DNA of 64,000 nucleotides from assembly GCF_001428625.1 (NCBI RefSeq), contig NZ_LMIE01000030.1, positions 203,400-267,399 of the forward strand, given 5' to 3'. The position numbers and the translations under genes are program-made. A model generated the notes under the pieces. The model made no database searches, was not told where the DNA came from, and worked only from the letters and a program-made list of their open reading frames with translations. The DNA is from Hydrogenophaga sp. Root209 (GTDB taxonomy: Bacteria > Pseudomonadota > Gammaproteobacteria > Burkholderiales > Burkholderiaceae_C). Below, in pieces: positions 33,944-43,713 of this stretch; position 1 is the first letter of the stretch; every line of letters begins with the position of its first letter.

Positions 33944-36721
33944 TCAGAGCGACTTCTTCACCGCTGCCACTTCGTTCTGCCCTCCAAACTTGGCACCCAT
34001 GGCTTCCAACTCATCGAGCAACACGCGTGCAGTGGCCTTATCGCCCGCAGCCACGTGTATCTTGGCCAAATTAAGTTTGAAAGCCGGCGAATTGGGCTGT
34101 GCGGCGACCACCTTCTTCTGGATATCCAGCGCCTTGGCGTGTTCTCCCTTCTCGGACAGCAGCATGGCCAAAGTGTCCAAGAACGCGGGTTGGTTGGGTG
34201 CCGTTGCCACCGCCCGTTCAGCGATGGACACGGCATCGACGCGCCCCAGTTTCCCAGCCACCCATGCCAGGTTGTTCAACGCCAAGCCATTCTTGGGCTG
34301 AAGCTCGACCACCCGCTCGTAGTGGCGTTGTGCATCCTGAAGCTTGTTGACACCCAGCGCGCGATCACCCAGGAAAAGGCGGAACCCTGCATCGTCCGGA
34401 TGGCTCTTGATCCATTCCGCAGCCGTGCGATCTGCATCAGCAGCCTTGCCGGCCAAGCCCTGCACTGTGTGGAGCTTGATGGCCAATTCGGTACTGGGCG
34501 CGGCCTTGAGCCCGGCACTGTAGGCCGCGACTGCACCGCTCCAGTTCTTGGTAGCGGCGTGAACATCTCCCTCCAGCAGAAAGCCCACCGCTTCCTTGGG
34601 TCGCTGCTTCTGCACGGTTTTGCTCACGGCAAGCGCATCTGCTGGCTTCTTCGCTTGTATGGCCAGTTCCGCCAAGCCCCGCTGCGCGACCAGCAAGTTG
34701 GGTTGAATGTCCAATGCTTTGCGCAGACTTTGCTCAGCCGCCGCAAGGTCTTTCATCACGGCATGCACGGTCGCCATTCGCACATGTGGAAGTGGGGACT
34801 GCGGCATCAGACCAGCCATCTTGTTGAAGCTGCTCATGGCCTGGTTGTTCTCACCATTGGCAGCCTGCGCCCGCCCCAGTACGTCCAGCAGTTCGGGGGT
34901 GTCAGGAATCGCAGACACCGCCGTTTGCGCATTTGACAACGCGGCCGCGTTGTCCTTTTGCTGCAAGAGGTATTCGACCAGCATCAATCGAGGCAACTTC
35001 TCGGTGGGTGCAGCGTCGATGGCCTTGCGGATTGCGTCCAGCACTTCTGCTTTTGGAGCACCGTTTTTGGCCTTTATCTCAGCCAGGGCCATGAACGCTT
35101 GCGCATTCTTGGGTTCACGCTGAACCACCCCCTCAAACCGCTTTTGAGCTTCCTGCGCCTTGCCGTCAGCAACATCCAACGTCGCAAGCGCAGTCGTTGC
35201 GGCCATGTAAGTCGGAGAAATTTCCAGAGCGCGCTCCAAGGCCTTACGAGCGCCGGCCCGGTCATCGCGCACCAGCAAGGCTCGCCCCCGAAGCAACGAA
35301 GGCATCGGGTCATTGGCTCGCTTCTTCTCCAGGTCATCAATGGCGGCCAACGCCTTGTCCACGTCTCTTCTGCGCAGATGTGCGTTGATCAATGCCATGT
35401 CGGCCACGACACCCTTGTCGGATGCTGCGATGTCCTGCAAGGACTCCATGGCCAGCTCGGTTTTTCCAGACATCAACTGACTGACTGCCAGCGAGGTCTG
35501 CTTGGCGGGGTCATTGGGATCGAGTTTGGAGGCGCGCGCAAAGAAGGACTGCGCCAACTCGAGTTCGCCCTTGACCATGTGCACCTGCCCCGCAACTGAA
35601 AGCAAGGCGGGATCAGAATTATTTGTCGCGATGTCGGGTGGCAAGGCCGCAAGAGCCTTGTCTGTCTGACCGGTGCGCAGCAACGTGAGCACCAGCGCGC
35701 GGCGCGCAATCTTCAGCTGCGGAGCGGCTGCCACTGCGCGCGTCAGGTAGGCCTCCGCTTGAACCATTGAATTCAGTTGGAGTTCGGTCGCCCCCGCCAT
35801 CTCCAGTGCCGTGGGGCTATTGGGCGCAATCTTCAGCATTTGTTGCGAAAAATCGCGTGCCGCCGGATAGTCCTTTTTCTGAAACGCAAGAAGCGTTTGC
35901 AAGTACAAGGTCTGCGGAGTTCCTTTAGCGATTTTCGCCAAGGCATCCAGTTCCGTGGATGCCAGATCCAGTTGCCCCTGACTCAGCAAAACCCGGACAA
36001 TCGCTGCACGGGCATCTGCAAACTGCGGATTGGCTTCACTGGCATCGCGAAAAAGCGCCAAAGCGTCTTTGACATCTCGCTTGCTGTACAAAAAGATGTC
36101 GCCCTTCAGCTTCAAGGCCTCTTCGTTTTTGGGCGCGGCAGCCAGAACCTTGTCCAGAACGGCGATAGCTCCTTCAAAGTCGCGCTGAGCCCCCTTGAAT
36201 CGGGCTTGCTCGATCAGCGCTGGGGCATGATCCGACTTGGCCGCAAGTGCCTGCTGGAGGCTGGCCTCGAAACCCTCCTGTTTGCCTTGCTGGCGCCATG
36301 CGATCGCCAGCAAGGTTTTCAGATCGGCCGTCGCCTCGGGCGTGGCGAGCTCAACCTTGTCGAAATCGGTGGTGACTTGTTTGTACTCGCCCAATGCGAG
36401 CATGCTGCGCACCAGCAACGGAGTCACCTGCTCAGAAGCGAATCCGAGATCGCGCGCCTTGCGCAGCTCGGCTTTGCCACCCACCGGGTCGCCGTTGAGC
36501 GACAGCGCCTTGCCCAGAAGAAACCGCGCCTGCGCCAGGTTCGGGTTTTCCTGCAAGGCGTTCTTGAGTTGAATGATGGCCGCAGCGTTGTCCTTCTTGT
36601 CCAGGTATTGCTGCGCAGAATCCACCATTTTCTGGGGATCCTTGTCTGCGCAACCGGTGAGGACAAGCGTGACGGCGAGGGTGACAGGTGCAAATCCGAA
36701 AAGGCTTCTTGCGATCTTCAT
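33944..36721 (-). CDS. prsT: PEP-CTERM system TPR-repeat lipoprotein PrsT
   Basis: 925 residues with a lipoprotein signal peptide whose lipobox is LTGC (LVLTGCADKD) and about 20 tetratricopeptide repeats, for example PNLAQARFLLGKALS and PKNGLALNNLAWVAGKLG. In XrtA systems PrsT is encoded with the PrsK/PrsR two-component system and likely forms an outer-membrane or periplasmic scaffold in polysaccharide export. It lies 28 bases after prsR on the same strand. The protein is highly charged (Lys, Ala, Glu-rich). Confidence 0.93.
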   Translation of the reverse strand: MKIARSLFGFAPVTLAVTLVLTGCADKDPQKMVDSAQQYLDKKDNAAAIIQLKNALQENPNLAQARFLLGKALSLNGDPVGGKAELRKARDLGFASEQVTPLLVRSMLALGEYKQVTTDFDKVELATPEATADLKTLLAIAWRQQGKQEGFEASLQQALAAKSDHAPALIEQARFKGAQRDFEGAIAVLDKVLAAAPKNEEALKLKGDIFLYSKRDVKDALALFRDASEANPQFADARAAIVRVLLSQGQLDLASTELDALAKIAKGTPQTLYLQTLLAFQKKDYPAARDFSQQMLKIAPNSPTALEMAGATELQLNSMVQAEAYLTRAVAAAPQLKIARRALVLTLLRTGQTDKALAALPPDIATNNSDPALLSVAGQVHMVKGELELAQSFFARASKLDPNDPAKQTSLAVSQLMSGKTELAMESLQDIAASDKGVVADMALINAHLRRRDVDKALAAIDDLEKKRANDPMPSLLRGRALLVRDDRAGARKALERALEISPTYMAATTALATLDVADGKAQEAQKRFEGVVQREPKNAQAFMALAEIKAKNGAPKAEVLDAIRKAIDAAPTEKLPRLMLVEYLLQQKDNAAALSNAQTAVSAIPDTPELLDVLGRAQAANGENNQAMSSFNKMAGLMPQSPLPHVRMATVHAVMKDLAAAEQSLRKALDIQPNLLVAQRGLAELAIQAKKPADALAVSKTVQKQRPKEAVGFLLEGDVHAATKNWSGAVAAYSAGLKAAPSTELAIKLHTVQGLAGKAADADRTAAEWIKSHPDDAGFRLFLGDRALGVNKLQDAQRHYERVVELQPKNGLALNNLAWVAGKLGRVDAVSIAERAVATAPNQPAFLDTLAMLLSEKGEHAKALDIQKKVVAAQPNSPAFKLNLAKIHVAAGDKATARVLLDELEAMGAKFGGQNEVAAVKKSL

Positions 36722-36749
36722 GGGTTCCTCCGGAATGGTGTGATGAGCT

Positions 36750-38111
36750 TCACTTGAGGCCCAGGCGATGCATCAAGTCGTACAAGGTGGGGCGGCTGAT
36801 TCCAAGCAGTTCGGCCGCTCTGAGCAAATTGCCGTTGGACCTGGCCACCGCAGCGATGACGGCCCTTCTCTCGGCCTCGTCCCGAACCGCTCGCAAATCC
36901 AGTGATTGCTCGGCGGCACTCTCCAGGATGGCCGGCAGGCCCAGATCGTCCGCCGTCACTTGCGAGCCATCGGCCATGATGGTGGCACGCTTGATGCAAT
37001 TTTCAAGCTCTCGGATATTGCCGGGCCAGGAGTGCGCCTCGATCGCTCTGAGCGCGTCGTCCGATAGAGACAGGTTGCGGCGGTTTTGTTCCTGCGCAAA
37101 ACGCTTGGTAAAGGCATGGGCCAGCAAAGCGGCATCCCCCACGCGTTGCCTCAGCGGAGGAATATTGACCACGATCTCGGCCAGACGGTAGTAGAGATCC
37201 TCGCGAAACCGCGCCTCCGTGGTGAGTTGCTTCAGGTCTTGATGGGTTGCGCAGACGATGCGCACATCCACCGGAATCTCCTGGCGTCCGCCCACACGCT
37301 CGATGACGCGCTCCTGCAGAAACCGCAAGAGCTTGGCTTGCAACGGCATCGGCAGATCACCGATCTCATCGAGCATGAGCGTGCCGCCGTTGGCTGTCTC
37401 TATCTTGCCCAAGGTGGTCTTCGCCGCTCCAGTGAAGGCGCCCTTTTCGTAGCCAAACAGTTCGCTCTCGAGAAGATTCTCGGGAATCGCTGCGCAATTG
37501 ATGGCAACAAACCGCCCGTTCTTGCGGTTGGAAGATTGGTGCAAACCACGGGCCAGCACCTCCTTGCCCGTGCCACTCTCGCCCAACAGCATCACGGTCG
37601 CGCCACTGTTCGCCACCTTTTCGATGGTTCGGCAGACGCGAAGTACCTCCGGGTCCCGCGTGATGAGGCCAGCCAAGGTGTCGGGCTGACGCATGGACTG
37701 CAGTCGCGCATTCTCCGTCTGCAGTTCGTGGAGACGGAAGGCTCGCTCCACGGTGAGGTTGAGCATCTCTGGTTCAAACGGCTTGGCGAGAAAGTCGTAG
37801 GCGCCCATGGCCACGGCCTTGAGTGCATTGGCCTGACCGTTCTGCCCGGTGAGCACGATCACTTTCGTGTCTGGTGCGGCGGCGAGCATCTGGTCAAGCA
37901 ACTTGAATCCTTCGGATGTGCCGTCGGCGTCAGGCGGAAGGCCCAGATCCATTGTGACCACGGCAGGCGCATGGCGACGGAGTTGGACCAGCGCAGTCTC
38001 GCAGTCATCGGCGGTGACCGAAGCGAATTGGTCGAGTGACCACTTGATCTGTTTTTGCAGCGCGAGATCGTCTTCGACGATCAGCAATTGCGGTCCTTTA
38101 TCTGAGCTCAT
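36750..38111 (-). CDS. prsR: PEP-CTERM-box sigma-54 response regulator PrsR
   Basis: 453 residues: N-terminal receiver domain with the phospho-acceptor Asp55 in [10 protein letters not shown], central AAA+ domain with Walker A GESGTGKE and the sigma-54 contact loop GAFTGA, and a C-terminal Fis-type helix-turn-helix ([21 protein letters not shown]). It would activate sigma-54 promoters of PEP-CTERM and EPS genes in response to PrsK. The start codon overlaps the prsK stop as ATGA. Three candidate target promoters are in this window. Confidence 0.95.
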   Translation of the reverse strand: MSSDKGPQLLIVEDDLALQKQIKWSLDQFASVTADDCETALVQLRRHAPAVVTMDLGLPPDADGTSEGFKLLDQMLAAAPDTKVIVLTGQNGQANALKAVAMGAYDFLAKPFEPEMLNLTVERAFRLHELQTENARLQSMRQPDTLAGLITRDPEVLRVCRTIEKVANSGATVMLLGESGTGKEVLARGLHQSSNRKNGRFVAINCAAIPENLLESELFGYEKGAFTGAAKTTLGKIETANGGTLMLDEIGDLPMPLQAKLLRFLQERVIERVGGRQEIPVDVRIVCATHQDLKQLTTEARFREDLYYRLAEIVVNIPPLRQRVGDAALLAHAFTKRFAQEQNRRNLSLSDDALRAIEAHSWPGNIRELENCIKRATIMADGSQVTADDLGLPAILESAAEQSLDLRAVRDEAERRAVIAAVARSNGNLLRAAELLGISRPTLYDLMHRLGLK

Positions 38112-40216
38112 GCCTCTCCCAATTGATGCCAGTCCGATTCGCGGAACGATTCAATGAGCGGCAACAGCAAAGTGACGACGGTTCCCGCTCCTTCCTTGCT
38201 GTCTACCGACATCTTTCCGCCCAACTCCTGTACGTATTGAAAACTTTCGTAGGCGCCGATGCCCATGCCGGCCTCCTTGGTCGTCTGGAACGGTTTGAAC
38301 AGTCGCTCCTGCACAAACTGCTCCGACATGCCCAGCCCATTGTCCCCGACTTCCACCCGCGCATGGCTGCCGTAGCGCTCTATCTTGAGCCAGACCCGCT
38401 GCTGAGCTTCAGTGGCATCCAACGCGTTGTTCACAAGATGCCCCATGACACGCTCCAAACGATCTTCATGCCCTCGCGTTGCTACGCGAGGCTCCACCTG
38501 AAGTTCCAGTTGCCGCCCACGGCGGGACACGCTGGATGCGAGTCCATGAGCAATGCGACCGAGGTCCACTCCCACCGCTGCGCCTCCTGGGGCAGCCCCC
38601 TCCCGCAACTGCAACATCAACTGGCGCATTCGCTCCAGGGAGTTCTCGACAGTCATCAACATGTCCGCCTGAAATTCGGGGTTATGACTCAGCCGTTTGG
38701 CGTTCTTCACCATCAGAGAAAGCTGGGTCACGATGTTCTTCAGGTCGTGCACGACGAATGCCGACATTCGACTGAAGGCCTCAAATTTTCGAGCCTCCAA
38801 CAGAGCTTCAGTCGACTGCACTTGCGCCAGAAAACTGGCGGCCTGGCGCCCTGCCGTCTTGAGCAAGTCGGTCACCTCCCAATTCACGTCCAATCGCGTG
38901 CGCGGGCTGCTCAGCACCACAAAACCCAACAACTCATGACCCAACCACAAGGGCACCAACAACCAGGCTTGCGACTGGAGCACAAGCCACTCTGGCAACT
39001 TCAAGTGTTCGTACCGATCCGGCTGCAGTCGGTACTCATCAAGATTGACCACCCAGCCTGTTCGCCGCATGAAGGTCAACAACGCTGAATCCACCGGTTC
39101 GGTTTCGGACACGTGCGGGAAATTCCAGCGCGCGACCTGGCGATAGAGCTGCTCATCCGGACGCCGCAGCCACAGCACTCCGGCGGGACTCTCGAGCATG
39201 TCCGCCAGGCCCCGAATCACATTGAGACCCATCTCCCCCGGCACGGTGTTGGCCGACAAGGTTTGGGTGAACTTCAACCACTCTTCGCGATAGTCGTACC
39301 GGTAGCTGAAAAAGTGCTTGCCCAACATCACCCGCACCCGGGCACGAAAGGTTCGCGAGAGGGCGAGTGCCATCAGCAACACGAGTGCCAAAAACACCAT
39401 CGCCAACTGCAGCGATCGGCCCCATTCACTACCGAAATAGCGGACGTAATAACCGACGCCGGCAATGAACAGGAGATAGCCGCCGGCCATCAGCAATGTG
39501 GCCGAATGGAACACCACCTTGCGCGAGACGCGGATCTTGGAAATCCAGTCGCGATGCCGGGTGGTGGAGAGCAGCAGCAGCGGCATCAACGCAGCATGCA
39601 CGAGGCCACGGATGTTCCATGCGTCCTCGTCGATGCCGCTGAAGAGCACCGCCTGAGAAAACAAGTAAAGATCAAAGAGGAATGTGCCTGCAAGCCCCAG
39701 GCAGATGGGCTTTGCACTCCAGAGTGCGTCTTCGGGCAGGTTGCGAAACAACTGCTCCACGAGAACCAGCCCCATCACGGCCAGCAACATCAACGTGAGA
39801 AACAGACCGACTGGCGCACCGGTGGTTCCCTTGAACCAGATCGCGGAAAACATCAGAGCCAAAAGACTGAGGACCGGCAGCGCCACGGCCAGGGGCGACA
39901 TCCAAGGCGCCTCCTCCAAAGTCCGCCCTCTTTCCGTGCTCGCGCGAAACAGGTGAACCACAAAGGCAAACCAAGCCGCATACCGACAGATGTCGGCCAC
40001 GGCTGCCCAGCCCCACCACACCGGCAACGCCAAAGCGACAAGGCTCAGGCATGCCCATAGTGTGGTGAGCGCAGCCGCCAGCAGGATGGCGATCCCTGGT
40101 TTGTTGGCGGGGGGCTTCCAGTAGCCTTGTTTGCCCACCATCACAGCGAGCAAAGCGTAGCAAAGGGCCGCAGCACCAAAGCCCCAGGCCATGAGCGAAT
40201 TGCCGATGCCGTTCAT
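38108..40216 (-). CDS. prsK: XrtA/PEP-CTERM system histidine kinase PrsK
   Basis: 702 residues. The first 290 residues hold about eight membrane segments (MASE-like sensor), then a GAF-like region, the phospho-accepting histidine in FVVHDLKNIVTQLSLM, and the ATPase domain with NALDATEAQQ, GDNGLGM and GIGAYESFQYV. Signal unknown. It is the first of prsK-prsR-prsT and starts 33 bases after the epsB-like gene stop, so it may be read from that upstream transcript. Confidence 0.95.
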   Translation of the reverse strand: MNGIGNSLMAWGFGAAALCYALLAVMVGKQGYWKPPANKPGIAILLAAALTTLWACLSLVALALPVWWGWAAVADICRYAAWFAFVVHLFRASTERGRTLEEAPWMSPLAVALPVLSLLALMFSAIWFKGTTGAPVGLFLTLMLLAVMGLVLVEQLFRNLPEDALWSAKPICLGLAGTFLFDLYLFSQAVLFSGIDEDAWNIRGLVHAALMPLLLLSTTRHRDWISKIRVSRKVVFHSATLLMAGGYLLFIAGVGYYVRYFGSEWGRSLQLAMVFLALVLLMALALSRTFRARVRVMLGKHFFSYRYDYREEWLKFTQTLSANTVPGEMGLNVIRGLADMLESPAGVLWLRRPDEQLYRQVARWNFPHVSETEPVDSALLTFMRRTGWVVNLDEYRLQPDRYEHLKLPEWLVLQSQAWLLVPLWLGHELLGFVVLSSPRTRLDVNWEVTDLLKTAGRQAASFLAQVQSTEALLEARKFEAFSRMSAFVVHDLKNIVTQLSLMVKNAKRLSHNPEFQADMLMTVENSLERMRQLMLQLREGAAPGGAAVGVDLGRIAHGLASSVSRRGRQLELQVEPRVATRGHEDRLERVMGHLVNNALDATEAQQRVWLKIERYGSHARVEVGDNGLGMSEQFVQERLFKPFQTTKEAGMGIGAYESFQYVQELGGKMSVDSKEGAGTVVTLLLPLIESFRESDWHQLGEA

Positions 40217-40249
40217 GCCGCTGGCCCCGCAAGCATGATTCGGAAAAAC

Positions 40250-41644
40250 TTACTGGGCACCTTTGCCCGTCAACACAACCCCGATGGTCTCGAAGAGCAC
40301 CACAAGATCAAGAAAAAGCGAGTGGTTCTTGACGTAGTAGAGGTCGTATTGCAGCTTCTCGACGGTGTCTTCGCGAGAAGCCCCGTACTGGTAACTCACC
40401 TGTGCCCAGCCCGTTACGCCAGGCTTGACACTGTGCCGCACTGCATAAAAAGGGATGTCTTGCGTGAGCTTGTCGACAAAATATGGCCGCTCAGGGCGAG
40501 GCCCTACCAGACTCATGTCGCCTTTGAGCACGCCAAACAACTGCGGCAACTCGTCGATGCGGAGCTTGCGGATGATCCGCCCAACACGCGTCACTCGGCT
40601 GTCAGCGGCGGTCGCCCACTTGGGCACACCGTCTTTTTCTGCGTCGGTGCGCATGCTGCGGAACTTCACGACGCTGAACGTCTTGCTGTTGAGGCCCACA
40701 CGCTCCTGTCGGTAGAGGACAGGACCTGCGCTCTCCAGCTTGATCGCCAACGCAGTGATCATCATGATCGGGAACGAGATCAATATCAGAAAGATGGCTC
40801 CTGCAATATCGAAAAGCCGCTTGACCGATGTGCGAACGAACCCCTGGTTGAAACCTTCGCCAAAAATGAGCCAGCCAGCCGAAGCTGACTCCAGGCGGAT
40901 TTGTCCCAGATTCTGTTCAAAGTAAGTAGCAATGTCGGACACTCGCACGCCTTGCAGTTTGCAATCAAGCAGTTCGCGCATGGGCATGCTGCCTCCGCGG
41001 CGCTCACTCAACGCGACCACGATCTCGTCGACCCCGGCCCGCTGGACCAGATCGTTGAGGCGCTCGCCGGGCGCAAGCGTGGCCCAGGAGGTCACCTTGT
41101 GCTCCGTCTCGTTGGGGCTGGCGAAGTAACCGACGAGTTCAACGTTCGCACTGGCGTGGGTCAATGACTTTCCGACCATCTGGGCACGTTCACCGGTGCC
41201 ATAAACCAGAACCTTGCGGCGCGTGATCGATTTGGGCAGCATTTCGCCCACGAGTACTCGGTGGGTCAGCATGAAGCCCGTCGTACCCAGCACGATCAAG
41301 GCCACCCACTTGGCGTCGTAGGACGGCTCCAAAGGCAACAACCAAAGTACGGCGAGGGCGATGACGCCCGACAGTACAAAAGACAACACGGCCCGTGCAC
41401 GCATCTGGCCGGTGGTCTTGCTCCGGGTGCGTTCATAGAAACCCAGGGCTGAATTCACGGCCAGCATGCCCAGCGCCATCAACACTCCACGGGACAATCC
41501 TTCGGTCACCACAGAGGCGCCCAGCAACGCAGGATTGGACTGAACGAACAGCGCCAGCATCAGCGCACCAACCACCAGCCCCATGTCAAGCATGACCTGG
41601 AGCACCGTTCTTCGATGGAAATAGTGGTTAAAAATCTTGATCAA
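40250..41644 (-). CDS. TIGR03013 family XrtA/PEP-CTERM system glycosyltransferase (EPS priming, EpsB-like)
   Basis: Polyprenyl-phosphate sugar-1-phosphate transferase, 464 residues, that begins exopolysaccharide repeat synthesis. It has four to five N-terminal membrane segments, a Rossmann-like domain (RKVLVYGTGERAQMVG), then the bacterial sugar transferase domain with KRLFDIAGAIFLILISFP, FSVVKFRSMRTDAE and SLVGPRPERPYFV. The start is a TTG; MIKIFNHYF matches family N-termini. A single frame of 83 bases with no clear sigma-54 site separates it from the upstream gene. Confidence 0.94.
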   Translation of the reverse strand: MIKIFNHYFHRRTVLQVMLDMGLVVGALMLALFVQSNPALLGASVVTEGLSRGVLMALGMLAVNSALGFYERTRSKTTGQMRARAVLSFVLSGVIALAVLWLLPLEPSYDAKWVALIVLGTTGFMLTHRVLVGEMLPKSITRRKVLVYGTGERAQMVGKSLTHASANVELVGYFASPNETEHKVTSWATLAPGERLNDLVQRAGVDEIVVALSERRGGSMPMRELLDCKLQGVRVSDIATYFEQNLGQIRLESASAGWLIFGEGFNQGFVRTSVKRLFDIAGAIFLILISFPIMMITALAIKLESAGPVLYRQERVGLNSKTFSVVKFRSMRTDAEKDGVPKWATAADSRVTRVGRIIRKLRIDELPQLFGVLKGDMSLVGPRPERPYFVDKLTQDIPFYAVRHSVKPGVTGWAQVSYQYGASREDTVEKLQYDLYYVKNHSLFLDLVVLFETIGVVLTGKGAQ

Positions 41645-41727
41645 AACGGAAGTCCCTGTGTATTTTCGAGTGACAGCGCTGCGGGACGGACAACGTCGTC
41701 GACGACATTACAGCGTAATGCAAAGGA

Positions 41728-43713
41728 CTACAACCTGTTACACCGTGAAACATCCTCTATTTGTCCACGAAATCCGCCACTTGACCACAACAAAATCATC
41801 AGTATCAAGGTCACACGCGGCACTTCCGTGACACTGATCACGGCTCCAAGACTCAACACGCCCACCATGGAAGCGGCCATGGCCCATGCCACCGAGTCGC
41901 CTTGCCGCAGCTTTTCCCAAAGACCGAGCAAAGCCCACAAGACCCAGACAGCAAGGATGACAAGGCCCAACAACCCTCTCTCGATCAGCACATCAAGATA
42001 AAGATTATCGATGTGCCAAGGCTCAAATTGTCCTTGAGCCATCGGTAGCCAGTGTTGCAGGCCTTTGGAAAAATTGGTATTGCGAAGGCGCTGCCGACCG
42101 CTCGAATCCCACAGTTCAACACTCTCGATGCGAATGGCCTTCCTGACCTGCATGGATGAGAGTGCAAGCACGCTCTCCCGCAATCCGGCGACGCCGCTTC
42201 TTCCTTCAAAGAGGCTTCTACCCATCCTCAACTCGATCCAGCCATTCCCCGCGTCTGACTGCGGCTTCAGCGAGACCCATCGCCTTTGGCATGAGAAATC
42301 GTAGAGCAAGTGTCGCTCGCACAGGCTCACCAGCAGCGTCGATGGACGCTCACCGGTTGCCCGCAAGCGTACATGAATGCTGCCTGCCTCCGTCAGATCG
42401 ACGCGTTGTGTCAACGCAAACAAGTCAGCGTGCTGCCCACTGTCGTGCCGACCCGAGAGCAAGACATGGGTCTGATTCCCTGCATTTCCCTGCCACAAGG
42501 CTTCGCCTGGATAGTGCCCAGTTGGAACTTCGCGGCTGTAATGTGCGGAAAATCGCCCAATGCCCAATCCGGTCATCCACGCATCGGGTGACTTCAGCAG
42601 GCCAAGGCCAGAGCGCCAATGCTCCATTCGGCCGACGAGGTCCGAGTCAGACTGCGCCAGGCGATCGGCCATGAACGAGCCGCCGCTCAAAACGAACGCA
42701 CTTTCAAGAATCAGGGTTGACACCATGGCCAGCAGAGTCCGACGACCCCAGGCCAGGCCGGCGGCGGGCGCCAGCTTGAATCGCCAAGCTGTGATGCCCA
42801 TGAACAGCAACGCGATCAACACCGCCATGTAGACGCCCCGCGAATATGTAGTAAGCACGACGTAGACCGACAGCACCGTCAAGATGTTGGCGCCAACCCA
42901 GCGCCGCGTGGTTGTTGCCGTCCACATCGCCCAGACCGCAAACGGTACCGCCATCGCCAGGTAGGCGTCGATCGCGCCGCCGCCCACATGCATTTCCCAG
43001 AACCACGCGCTGGTGCGATAGGCATGGCTGAAATCAAAGAGGCCGGCGTAGACGGCGCGCTCCCAGATGGCAATCGCGCCGACCAGTCCCAAACCCACGA
43101 CCATGCCGCGAGCCACCAGACGAGCAGACCCTTGCCTGTCTGCGGCACCTGGCGCATGCAAGAGCAAGGCGATGAGCAATGCCCAGACCAGGCTCTTTGC
43201 GACGCGCCAGGTGTTCCATGCGCTGTCGTAGCCGGCATACATGGCTTCATTCCAGACCGGGATCGTTGTCCAGTCGACCCCAGCGTCTTCTGCACCGCGC
43301 AACACGCCCACCAACAAGGACAGGGCAACCGTACCCCACACCGCCGCAAGTGACCCGCGCAAGGGCTTGCACACCTCACTCCGACAGCGCTGAACATCGA
43401 TCCCCCAACGAGCGAAAGCGCCAGCCAGGCACGCCAGCACCAGTACATCGGATTCATCAAGCAGCCACCACCCGGTCCAGGGCGTGAAACTCATCACTGG
43501 CAAGGCCGCCGGGAGAAGGAACCACAAGGTCTGAGGGCAGGTGGCGTTCCACAAGATGAGCAACAGGATGGCCAGCGGCAGCGCCAGTGGCGCGACGGGA
43601 TGCTGCACCGCCAAACCCAACGAGGCAAGCGCAAGACAGGCGCTCAGCAACAGCAGCAGCCCTGGCATGGCGACGTTCCAACGCGCCTGCCGCAAGGCAC
43701 TGCGCACCTTCAA
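41728..43713 (-). CDS. O-antigen ligase/EPS polymerase-like membrane protein with inserted periplasmic domain
   Basis: 661 residues. About ten hydrophobic segments are in residues 1-345, including TYSRGVYMAVLIALLFMGITA, the Wzy_C/O-antigen ligase region. A hydrophilic block of about 200 residues (roughly 370-590) interrupts the membrane part, rich in beta strands (TQRVDLTEAGSIHVRLRATG, LLYDFSCQRRWVSL) and similar to a carbohydrate-binding beta-sandwich. Two or three further membrane segments follow. It probably polymerises or ligates the exopolysaccharide. TTG start overlaps the upstream stop (TTGA). Confidence 0.85.
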   Translation of the reverse strand: MKVRSALRQARWNVAMPGLLLLLSACLALASLGLAVQHPVAPLALPLAILLLILWNATCPQTLWFLLPAALPVMSFTPWTGWWLLDESDVLVLACLAGAFARWGIDVQRCRSEVCKPLRGSLAAVWGTVALSLLVGVLRGAEDAGVDWTTIPVWNEAMYAGYDSAWNTWRVAKSLVWALLIALLLHAPGAADRQGSARLVARGMVVGLGLVGAIAIWERAVYAGLFDFSHAYRTSAWFWEMHVGGGAIDAYLAMAVPFAVWAMWTATTTRRWVGANILTVLSVYVVLTTYSRGVYMAVLIALLFMGITAWRFKLAPAAGLAWGRRTLLAMVSTLILESAFVLSGGSFMADRLAQSDSDLVGRMEHWRSGLGLLKSPDAWMTGLGIGRFSAHYSREVPTGHYPGEALWQGNAGNQTHVLLSGRHDSGQHADLFALTQRVDLTEAGSIHVRLRATGERPSTLLVSLCERHLLYDFSCQRRWVSLKPQSDAGNGWIELRMGRSLFEGRSGVAGLRESVLALSSMQVRKAIRIESVELWDSSGRQRLRNTNFSKGLQHWLPMAQGQFEPWHIDNLYLDVLIERGLLGLVILAVWVLWALLGLWEKLRQGDSVAWAMAASMVGVLSLGAVISVTEVPRVTLILMILLWSSGGFRGQIEDVSRCNRL

